Shown here one piece after another: positions 23,153-33,503 of a stretch of DNA of 64,000 nt (position 1 is its first letter; each line of letters starts with the position of its first letter). The position numbers and the translations under genes were made by a program. The notes beneath the pieces were generated by a model. That model worked only from the letters and a program-made list of their open reading frames with translations, was not told where the DNA came from and did not search any database. This DNA is from Combretum micranthum. Its lineage: Eukaryota > Streptophyta > Magnoliopsida > Myrtales > Combretaceae. Where the stretch lies: NCBI GenBank assembly GCA_024138025.1, contig JAMXBD010000975.1, forward strand, positions 186,001 through 250,000, given 5' to 3'.

Positions 23153-26100
23153 TGTCATGCCTTAAAAGGGGGCCTAGTAGGATTAATCTAAAACTATCAT
23201 ACCACTGTGCACCCATAATATGAGAACCGTCTTGCAAGTCAGAGTATACAAGACTCTATCTATTTATTAATGTCTATTATTTAAATGATACATATACATA
23301 TAATAATATTACTAGATTTCAACTATGGAATTTGATTTTCCACTTTCTACCAAGATCGCAGAGAATTGGTATCCCCTACCAAATAGTGAAAATGGGGTTT
23401 TAATCTTATAAAATATAAAATCACTGCTATTTGTACAATTTATTAAAAATTGAAATCTTAAGTTCATAATAACCTATCTCTAATTTAAAAATTTGTTGGA
23501 GAGGTACTCTTCATAAATTCTTAGCCTAATCCCCACTAATATTATTCATGCACGAAAATTGTGGAGGGGTGAGCGAACCAAGAGCTCAATGAGATAACCT
23601 GACCAGACCACACATTAAGTAATAACAAACAAGTTTTAATTAACAAGCGTATGTCATGCAACAAATCATATGTATAAGTACAAGTTTGGATATCCATAAT
23701 CTAAAAAGGATGAAGATTTATGCCCTCTCATCGGGGTTGGAAGGAAGCTATAAGAGTGATATACCATGCCTAGGAGAACCAGAAAACCAAGGAAGAATGG
23801 GTACCATAAACTCTCACAAATTACTTTAAAACATTTCACTCTTATCCTTGGAACAAAGAAACACTATTAAGTATTAGCCATTTCATGTTGATATCACGAG
23901 CGGTGCTCCTTCGATACCAATTAGTTCCCGTGGAATATAACAAAACAAAGATGATCCTGGAAGAACTAGGAAATTTACATTTAGAAAAACCAGCGTGTTA
24001 CCAGAGAACTGAAATGCTAATACAAGTGGGGTCATCACTCCTTTTTAATGCAGTATATGCAATTGATGCAATGCATGTCCATTTTCATTTATGGTACCAA
24101 TAGTTTTTAGTCAAGTTTAAGGTGATCATATAATTTACAAACAAATATCAACATGCTTCATACAATATTTATCATATCATAGAATTATCACTTATATTAT
24201 GATAATTTGGCATTCAATCATACACACTCATCATGCATTATCCATAATCCCGCATGCATATCTGTTAAATATATTATTTCAAATGCAACTTACTACAACA
24301 CAAACAATGTGATAAAGTCAAAGTTACTTACTGTTATCCTTACTAAATTGTGTAATAGGCTATTGGAAGTCCAGAACTATTCTAATTTTCCTATAAGATA
24401 GCAGATATCTATTACTATATTGCTACATATATGTAATGGTATTGATGGTATTCTTTCAGGTCCTAATTATCAAATTTAGTTAAGATCTTTATCTTTATAT
24501 AAATTATATTCATCTAATAAAGTTGTAAAATTTATATTTATATAAGAGAAATCTTCTTAAAGTTATAAAATATTTTGAGTTGTAATTGACAATTATGTTA
24601 TTAAGCTTTAAAATTTATATGGTCTTTTTAGTACATCTATCTTAAGGTAATTGATATTTGTTATCTATTATTTATTTTCATTTTTCTTTTCTTGATTTTA
24701 ATTAACATCTATATTTTATTTAAATGTGTTTTCTTTGTTCTAAATTTACTTAAGTTCCTCTTATGTTAGTGTCAATGTTGATAGTGAATTTTATTATTTT
24801 CTTTGTTTGTCAACCTTATCTATTATCGAAATTTCTATTTATATAACTACATTTAATGTTTAGTCATTTAATTATTTTTTTAACATATTCGTAGTTTCCT
24901 AAAGTTATTCATCGAGTAATTATAGAGTTTGTGTTTAATAGTTTACTACTTTATCATCATCATCATTATTTTTTTTATATCGTTTGCTAATTTGGTCACT
25001 TTATGGTAACTAATATTTATTTTCTAACATTTAGTTTTAGCGTGTTTCTCTTGATATCATTTTATGTTATTATCTATTATTTATGGGAATCACATTATTT
25101 ATTATTTTAACTTATTATACTTTTCCATTCTTATATATTTATCTATATGAAATAATTATCGAGCAATTTATTATAATTCAATCATTTTGTCTAATTAACC
25201 TAAAGTGTTTCTCAGTTATAATTTGATTATTAAAATATAGCACTTAACAAATAAGCTTATTATTCTTAAAACTATTTTTATTTATTTATAAGATTTTATC
25301 TTTTGTTGTTTTTGGTGGTGGTGTTTTTGTTATATAATCTATTCAAACAAACAAATTTCACTTTTAAAAGACATTTCCACATACGCTAGCGGCGTTGGAT
25401 CTTAAATTGCTGGTGTTCGTGTAATTTTTACACATTCTAGTTCCAAGAAACGCTAGCTTCAAAGGCCCTGAACTTATACACGTATCGTTGGTGTATAAAT
25501 TTACACCGCCGGCTTACGTTCATTTTTACGTGTTTCAAAAATTTCGAAGCTTCATTAGAGACTAGACCAATCCAAACACTACTGGCTTACCCTACATACA
25601 TTGTTGGCTTTGACGTGTGCACCACTGGTATAGGCCCCGGTGTGGGCACTATTCATCATCTTCTTCCTTTTTCTCTTGTTCGTAAATTATTTTCTTATTT
25701 TGTTCTTGTATTATACTCGCGTTTTAGCTACTTTTAAGTGTTTTTACATGATTCTCAATCATTTTTCGTGACTTAACAACTCCTATAACATCTTATAATA
25801 ATTATGCCATATGATTTTCTAGCTTCTACATATCAAAATACATATATGGAGTTTAGGATGAGATATTCCCTTGTTTGAGTTGGTGGGGTGTTGCTAAACC
25901 CTTTCTCAAAGCTTGATACGAACCTAAATTGATAGAAACATTGTTTAAGCTAATGTTTTACATATGAACTAAACTTAACACAAATTTAACTTACCTTTGT
26001 TTATTGATTTCCCAAGCTTGTTTGATAATGGAAGCTTGTTTTATGGAGTTGGGTTAGTATGTTTTTGTTGATGTTTTTGGCTGTATTGTGTGCTGTTGTT

Positions 26101-27610
26101 TGCTGTTGCTGTGGTGATTTAATGTGGTTGTCTTGTGTAATTGAAGGGTTTGTTTGTTGCTAATTAAATGGACATATATATAACAATGGAGGAGCTGCAA
26201 GTTTTCACCAAAAATGAAGAACTTCTCCACCGAATCTTCAACTTGCATTTGCATGCATTAATTGTGTCTTATTTAGATCCTTATGATTGGTTTACACATT
26301 ATTTCCCTTGACTTTTGTTACTTTTATTAACCTTTTTAGTTGCAAATTTCGGCTGTGCAAAATTAGAGAAGATCTTTGCCGCATATCTCCATCCATTTGC
26401 ACAAAAAATGTTTATATATATATAATATTACCTATTTGTTTAATTATCTTAGTTTTAAGATAGTTTATTAAGTTGAACAAGTATAATTATAACAGTAATT
26501 TAAGAGTTTTGTCTTCAAAGTTTTGTTTAAAGCTTTTACAATTTTCTAGATTGTCTTTGTGTTTAATTTTGAGTTTAAAGTTTACACGATTAATATTTTC
26601 CGGGTCCAGTAAGCTAAGTTAGGATTTTAGTCCTATAGGCTTATAATTTACTAATTGGAACAATACTGCGATCCAAATATTTTTTCTGAAGTTTGGATTA
26701 TTAGTTGTAGATCTATTTTTATTTTTATCACGTTTATAATACTAGCGGTTCATCTTTTAGTTATCATTTTATAATCAATAGGTTCTATAAAAGAGTTATC
26801 TTTTATTGGTTTTGAAATTTAGAGCTAATTTTAATTTTATCTTGAGTTATTAAGTTCAAGATACGAAATATTGTTTTGGTATCTATTAAGGTCAAAAATT
26901 TCTATTCAAGATAAATGAGTTTATTATTACTCAAGGTTATTCTAGAGTGTTTATTTGGTCATATGTTTAATATTTATTTATATTTGTTACTCTATTTATT
27001 TATAAAGTTCTCATTACAATGGTTAAATTAGAATTTTATTTTCTATAGACTCAAAATTTTATAACTAAATTATTGGTATAATTTAAATATTTAATTAGGG
27101 TTTAGATTCTTAAATATTGATGAGTTTTTGATTTTTTTGTATATTTTATAATTATATTGCTTTATCTAAAACTATCTTTTTATAACCAATAGGTTCTAAA
27201 AATTAATCGCCTTTTATTATAATTGAAGTTTAAGGTCAAATATGATTATTTGTTGATTTATTGATTCTTTTTCATAGAGTATTATCTTTTACTATATATG
27301 AATTATTTTATCTTAACTATTAATAGTAAATTTTCCGATGCTATTGTATGGTTTTGATAATATTAAGATAATTTAATAATCATTGTATTATTATTAGAAT
27401 CTTATTTTTCTAAGTATTGAATTTAAGAAACTGATTTTAAATTTTACAGTGACGATCGGTTTATCATCGATCATTATTTGTTTATACTTTAATAATTTTA
27501 ATTCGCGAAAAATTGGGAGTGATTTCTATAATTTTTATTATAGTTCTTCATGATTCTATATTGTATTTTGAATAACTATTAATTAGTTATGTAAAATTAC
27601 GGTGATTACA
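23153..27610. mobile_element. Solo LTR E (4.46 kb)
   Basis: The repeat begins TGTCATGCCTTAAAAGG, like LTR B's TGTAACGCCTTAAATTG, and ends GGTGATTACA. Flanks are GGTAC (23,148-23,152) and AGTAC (27,611-27,615), a duplication with one mismatch. It splits the distal part of F2-1. It is homologous to copy D over 23.53-26.46 kb, including the word block, leader-like block and TATA-rich block. A minus-strand AAAG|GTAAGTT donor-like site is at 25,994. No coding domain is present. Confidence 0.7.
25383..25640. repeat. Word block of LTR E
   Basis: CGCTAGCGGCGTTGG, TTGCTGGTGTTCG, AACGCTAGCTTC, ACCGCCGGCTTACG and CCGGTGTGGGC recur in an AT-rich setting. It shares GCCGGC and CGGCGT words with A and D. 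Confidence 0.6.
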
Positions 27611-28794
27611 AGTACCAACTTTTGGAATCTTGAAGCTTTTGGAAGAGATCAATGAACTCGCTAGATATTTTATCTAGTCTAATGTAATTTTGGAGACATT
27701 TTATATTTTGTGGAATTATGGATGAATGAAGAGTTATAGACCTTATGAAAGTTAGTGGAGGAATGCTCCTAAGTTGATGTAATCTAAGTTTGACTATATA
27801 TCTTATGTTTAGTTCTCTGCATGTAAATTTATTATTATTCTTCAATTGCATAACTCCACTGGCGTTTCCTTGTTTTGAAGACGCCATGTGCATAGTATGA
27901 GAAGCTCAAGCATGATAGGGGAGTCGTTCTTAGGTTTGTATGTTATGTATGGTAGGTCGTCACGTTTAAGATATCCTTTGGGGCGTGACATAGCCCATCT
28001 TTCTTGTTGGCTATCATCTTGGTGCATGCACTAACAACACAAAATCAATTAACAATTGAGTAAATATCAAATGGTTTATCTAAATCTGACACATATATGG
28101 CAAACAATAAAAACCTAGAGGACCTTGAATTAGCTCACTAACTCGCAAAATAAGCTAGCTCTGATTGGGGAAGAAAACCTCTATTATACATAAAGTATAG
28201 GGAAAATTGTAAAAATATTATAAGCCCTAGATTTTTCGATAATATTAGCAAACCCTAAGAACCGGAAGTTGAAACGAAACCCTAAAGTTGACCTAGTTAT
28301 ATGATTAGTCTAGTGAATCTAGATCCGGCAATCCAGTGTTCTTAAGTCCTAGAAAACAAAGTTAAATAATTGTGGAATATGGTTGTAATAATATAGGAAA
28401 GCCTAAAAATATCAGATTCGAATTTTTCTAGTGTCTTTCGGATCCGATCGGGATCAGTTTTCGAAAATAGTGCCCCGGAGCACTGGATAACAAAAATATT
28501 CCGATAACACCAATAGATTCGTAAAATATAAGGTTTTCAAAAATATCAGTTTTAGAATTTTTCGGTAACTAAAAATATCAGATATAGCTTAATTACGCGT
28601 ATTTTCTTTACTACCGGTATTTTAATTGTCTAGTCTATTATTCATAGTACTTTTCTACTATTCATTATTATTCAATCTCTACTTTTTCTTACACTCTACC
28701 ATACCTATACCTTACAATTTATCTTCCCATACAACTTTAATCACATCACCTTACATATACTTCTTTTAATACAAAACAAACAAAAATAGTTATT

Positions 28795-28831
28795 CCCCCC
28801 CCCCCCCCCCAATTCTATGTAAACGGCCCCC
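28795..28831. repeat. Poly-C tract in F2-2
   Basis: Sixteen consecutive C residues (28,795-28,810) and a second run of eight at about 28,825 lie about 100 bp upstream of the TATA box. Confidence 0.9.
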
Positions 28832-28903
28832 CCCATGCCCTCTTTCCCCAATTTTTATTTCATTTCAATTAATTTTAATCACACAAATTTCCACTCTAAA
28901 AAT

Positions 28904-28912
28904 CTATAAATA
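28904..28912 (+). promoter_or_regulatory. TATA box of F2-2
   Basis: CTATAAATA is followed by CCTCCTCATACCTTCACTTC, typical of a plant core promoter and pyrimidine-rich start region. A donor-like TTTAG|GTAAAAATT lies at 29,022, about 80 bp beyond the expected start. Confidence 0.5.
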
Positions 28913-30611
28913 CCTCCTCATACCTTCACTTCTTCTTCACTAAAGTTACTATACCCAAATTTCTCTCCAAAACTCTCCAAAAAGTTCTTCCAAGAAGCTC
29001 TCTTTAGTTCATTTCCTTTAGGTAAAAATTCTTCAAGAAATTCCTATGTTCATCTACTTAGTATGAACTTAATGTGTGTTTTCCAAAACCATGAAGGTTA
29101 AGAAATCAACAATAGGTTCATACTTTGTTTTTGTTCATAATATCAATTCCTTTATGTTCCTTTATGTTCATAACTATCTAAATATCTATATAGCTATATA
29201 TAATATTTAGAGTATATAAGCTCAATGTCTTGCAATTTATTTATCTTCCATGCAATTTATTTACTTCATTGCAATTTATTTTCAAGTTGTTCTTAAGACT
29301 AGTCTTTCCTAGTCTTAGACTTGTCCATATCAAGTCAAAACAATTTTATTTCTTTGCTTTTCTTTCTTTTCTTTGGAGGACTAGTCTATTCTTAGTCCCG
29401 GGATACCTTGATGAAGCTAAGGTTCCCAATACTTGACTTTATTTTTATGCTCTTATTTTATTTATGTTGTTTTTGTGTTTCTCATAGTTATGTATTCTCA
29501 TTCATATATGAATATGTTGTTATTGTCTCAAACCACAATAGAAATGAGTTTTCTCAAGTAATAAAAAAAGAATAAGAACTCTCTTTAAAAATAATAAATT
29601 TTTCACATATAAGAAATTATTTTCCTTAAAGACTTAAGTTTTATCCTAATAAATATTTTCTAAAGTTAGATAAGATTAGCTCAAGTTTTAGTAATAATAC
29701 TATATGGTATTTTATCAATGAAAACAAAGTTATCAAACTCTCTTTTAAACCAATAAGATAAAGGAAAATTCCTTAAGCTTAAACAAAGGTTTTCTTAAAC
29801 TTATATGTAAAGTTTTTATCAACGTATTAAAGTTTAGATAAGTTTTACAAAATTATCAAAAATAACCTTTCTAAGGATAAGCCTTACTTAGGAATAAAAA
29901 TATAAAATGACATATAAGATCATTAATGATTATTCTTTTAAAGTGGATCAAACTATAGAAAGACTTTGAGCATATAACATAAAATATTTAGAAAAACTAT
30001 GTTTTCCAAAACACTAGAAATAAAGTTATGGGAATCCTAAAGATTAAGATTTCTTTTTGAAAATTTAATTATTCTCAATAACTAAGAAATGGAGTTAAAG
30101 AAGGAAATACTCACTTATGATAATTTAGGAAATTTTTTAAAAACAAAACAAATTTCTTTTCAAGTCTTAAGCTTATCTCACTTTCAAGACACATTGTTTT
30201 ACAAAATCATTGTTGAGACAACACTACTAAATTCATGCATATGGTTTGAGTATATATATGTGTATTCAAAGGATTTATCAACCATACAATATATCTATAT
30301 TTTTGTACAAAAGCTCTTGAATGAAAAAAATTTGAAAACTCTATTTTGAAATCGCATCAAATCTGTACGCTACTATTCTGAGATCGAAATAATTTCTTTT
30401 GATAAAAATAACCTTAGAAATAGATAGATCTTTTCGAGTAGGTAGAAATCGGTATATAATATGCGAAATTCCGAGTTAAAATGAGCAAGTTATGGCCATT
30501 TTAAATTGAATTTCCATCCATACGATTTTTGATCGAATTCAATAAGATAGAATTATAGAATTTGAATAGATCTTGGATGAAATACTCATGGCGGGTATTT
30601 CTTTGGTATAG

Positions 30612-30661
30612 GTGTCGAGGACGAAGATCTTCCCTTCCCAGAGGATTACTTCGACTCCTAG
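30612..30661 (+). CDS. Candidate acidic exon in F2-2
   Basis: The acceptor-like TATTTCTTTGGTATAG is followed, after GT, by the frame VEDEDLPFPEDYFDS and TAG. Seven of 15 residues are Asp or Glu. The PEDYFD end is retained in F2-1 with only synonymous changes. With the TATA box at 28,904 and the donor at 29,022 this would be the 3' exon of a two-exon transcript with a 1.6-kb intron. No homologous protein family is recognised, and expression is inference. Confidence 0.35.
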
Positions 30662-32091
30662 AAGAAAGCTATGGACGAGTGAACCTTTACGCTTATATAT
30701 TCGCTCATGTGCTTGTAGAATAGAGCACTAGATATTAGGAAAAGATAAAATTGATATGCATGTGGGATATTGTGGGAATTATGTATGTGATTCCGTTGTG
30801 TGCGATCAATGAACATAAGTATATCGGAACCCGATTTGTGATTCATATAAATGTTTCCATGTATGTATTGTTATGTGTGCAAATATTGTTTGATCGCTCT
30901 AAATGATTTAATGTCATATTGAAATCCTTATATAATAAATTACTTATGCATATTACTTAGAATATCATTTCGAAGTTTTACTACTACTCCTCAGCGTGGG
31001 ACCGGAAAGGTAAGCTGCCTAGCTATATCTTGAGGGTTAGGACGTTCGGGAATACGGCCTCAAGTTGTAGCCAGCCGGATCATCGCTTTGGGGATGAAAG
31101 CCCGGGACTAGTAGTATGGTTCGTTGGAACCCCAAGACTGCACAAACTTTAAGGAGGTCGTTCGGGGCCCAGTTCAAAGCATTCCCTAACCACCGATGGA
31201 GGGGTAAATCCATCAAACATAGGAAACCGGATAGTTGTATATAATGTTTGATCATATGGTTGTTGCATTTCATATGCTTGAATTAATAAACTTGGTTGAT
31301 TGCTTGTTCTGAATACTATTGTGTAAGGAATATCTCACTAAGCTAGTCATGCTTATACTCCTATAGACTTTGACATTGCAGGATTATCTTTTGCACCCGA
31401 GACCACCTTGATTTCCTATTTTGAGAAGCTTTTACAGGAATTTTATTTTGAAGTTATAGAGTAGATTTCTTCTAAAATCTTCTAGCTTCAGTTATGTTAT
31501 TCAGTAAAACCATGTTGTTATAGAATGCCCCTTAGAAGTTGTAAGACGTTATGTTTCTATGAAATATATTAAGTATTATTTTGTATGTTCCGCTACTAAT
31601 ATCTTAAAATGCATTACTTCAACGATCTTCCTTTGTTGTGAATGTACGCCTTGTACCGATATGAAGCTTTCGAGTACGAGGTAGTCATTCTTGAGCTTTA
31701 ATATTGCGTACGGCGGGCTGTCACGTTTAGGGTACCCGTTGGGGTGACAAATACCCATAAATTTAAGGGTAATGCGAATTGAACCTCACCCTCCAAACTT
31801 TGAAAGTATGGTTTTTGACCTCTTAAACTTTGATCACATAAATTTAAGGATACATCAAATTTTTCGTGAAAACAAAGAAAAAGGTATAGATTCACTCCTT
31901 AAATTGATTTACATCTCACACCAGACCCATCCATCCTCCCCCCATCCCGAAAAAAAAAAAAAACAGTTAACAACCCTTACGATTAATTTTGAAAGTTTAA
32001 GGAGTCAAAAATCACGCTCTTAAAGTCAAGGGGCTGAGGTCAATTCACACTATCTTTAAAGTTTAAGTGGGTGTTTTTGCAATTATCCCTA

Positions 32092-32869
32092 AAATATACA
32101 TACAAATATCTTATATACACTATTTGATTGTATCTCCAATTTTAGAATCTAAAATAATTCATTTTGGTCTACCATTAACAAAAGCAGGGTCACTAGCTAT
32201 ATGTTCTTACATATTAAAGTAATCAATTGTTTTCCAAATCTGATTGACCACCGTTCCTAATAACTCAATTTGGTTAATCACATTACTAATCTAGATAAGC
32301 CGCCTTCACAACATGGTCAACTGCTTCTCAATGCAATAAGCCACTTTCACTTATACTTTCACATTTTCAATTTATGTATTAGAGAGTTGGCCTAAGACAT
32401 CATGGGTCAAAATTCTAGCGTCAAAGTCTGTCCTCCAACTCTTACCAATTCCATAATTATTAAAATAATTGTTAACTATAAAAATTAAGTAACTTTAGTA
32501 CGTTTCACTCATTATTGCCACCATATCATAGTTTCATCCTAAGTTTTGAAAATCTCCACAAATCCTATATAAAAATTTTACGATTATAGACACAGTGATT
32601 TAAATCTTTATTTTAAAGTTGTATGTTTCTTTAATTTTATGATGATAAGCCTAAGAAACATCTTGGAATATAATGTTTTCAGGAAATCATAAATGGTTTC
32701 TTCTAAGGTTCTTACTTTACGGTAAACTGTGTTAGATAGTAGGTTACTCCTTACGACAAATTCTCATTGTCAACTTTGTCTTACATCCACATTCTTTTCT
32801 TTAATTTCCTTAATTAAAAAAAAACTATATAATTTACTATCATCTATCATGTATAATAGATAGGTAGAA
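32092..32869. other. AT-rich intergenic sequence
   Basis: No gene, element boundary or RNA gene was recognised. Confidence 0.6.
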
Positions 32870-33498
32870 TGTTATACCCTTAAATATAAGGTAGTAGACT
32901 CTAATCATTGAGGCACCTTTTGTGTAGTGGCTTGAAGTTCATAAAAACTCTAAAGTTAAACATGTTCAATAGGAGCACTCTTAGGATTAGACATATTGGA
33001 AAGCAACTGACACCAAGGACAAAACCACATTGCATTTGGTTAAAACAAACAATTCCTTGATGGGTGGAGTTCCAAGTTATAATAGGTGGTATTAGAGTAT
33101 TTCACTAGCCTGTAGTCGGGGAGTTATGTGTTGTGCAGGGAGAGTGCTTCAAAACCGAGGTACCTCTTGAGCCTGTATGGAATACCTCTAGTATCCTCCC
33201 TACTTAGTGTGGTTCTAGACCCGTATAATGAAATTGATGAGAATATCAATTCTATAAGTAGAGCAATTATGATGCCCCTTAAATATAAGGTAGTGGAACT
33301 CTAGTCAACATGGTGTATTTTGGTGTAATGGCTTGAAGTTCAATCATAACTTTAAAGTTAAGCATGCTGAATAGGGAGTACTCCCAAAAACTCCCAAGAT
33401 GGGTATCTTTTGGAATGTAGCTGACACCAAGAACAAAACCATGCAACATTTAATCAAAATGGACAATATCTCAGTGGGTGGAGTTCCGAGTTGTTACA
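32870..33498 (+). mobile_element. Cassandra TRIM 1, complete with TSD
   Basis: Two short LTRs (32,870-33,082 and 33,272-33,498) flank a non-coding internal region of about 190 bp. The first LTR is followed by TGGTATTAGAG (33,087-33,097), a tRNA-Met primer-binding site. Each LTR contains 5S rRNA-like sequence: CTCTAAAGTTAA, AGCATGCTGAATAGGGAG, CAAGATGGGTATCTTTTGG. Perfect TAGAA duplications flank the element (32,865-32,869 and 33,499-33,503). It lacks any ORF and depends on enzymes supplied in trans. The 5S box A and box C analogues are diverged, so pol III activity is doubtful. Confidence 0.9.
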
Positions 33499-33503
33499 TA
33501 GAA

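Larger units (their letters stand above)
17080..27990. mobile_element. LTR-like repeat F2-1, interrupted by LTRs C and E
   Basis: The repeat begins TATAAAACCCTAG and ends GGGGCGTGACA. Flanks are TGGCC (17,075-17,079) and TAGCC (27,991-27,995), a 5-bp duplication with one mismatch. Its segments 17,080-20,088, 22,784-23,152 and 27,616-27,990 are collinear with the uninterrupted copy F2-2, with LTR C and LTR E inserted at the two gaps. The net length is about 3.75 kb against 3.53 kb for F2-2. No gag or pol is inside. It is probably a solo LTR of a Ty3/gypsy lineage: its other-strand start TGTCACGCCCC is of the type common in plant LTRs. Confidence 0.75.
28219..31749. mobile_element. LTR-like repeat F2-2 (3.53 kb)
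   Basis: This uninterrupted copy of F2 begins TATAAGCCCTAG and ends GGGGTGACA. It is flanked by AATAT (28,214-28,218) and AATAC (31,750-31,754). Its other-strand start is TGTCACCCCAACGGG. It has no gag or pol. It shares with F2-1 the CTATTCATTA stretch, TATA box, pyrimidine-rich leader, PEDYFD frame, AAGTATATCGGAACCC block and the distal CACGTTTA..GGGGTGACA end. Because each F2 copy has its own target duplication, the two are independent insertions rather than the paired LTRs of one element. Confidence 0.75.
28198..32091. mobile_element. MITE interrupted by F2-2
   Basis: The left end TAGGGAAAATTGTAAAAATA (28,198-28,217) is inverted at the right as TTTTTGCAATTATCCCTA (32,074-32,091). The remaining body at 31,755-32,091 is MITE-like, with CCTTAAACTTTGATC and AGTTTAAG phrases. 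The net length without F2-2 is about 360 bp. Confidence 0.6.

Noticed and set aside
23885..24103. 72-residue ORF starting MLISRAVLLRYQ
   Set aside because: It lies in LTR E where copy D (about 350-540) has homologous sequence without the frame.
17080..31749. F2-1 and F2-2 as the two LTRs of one retrotransposon
   Set aside because: They are only 228 bp apart with nothing internal between them, and each has its own flanking 5-bp duplication.
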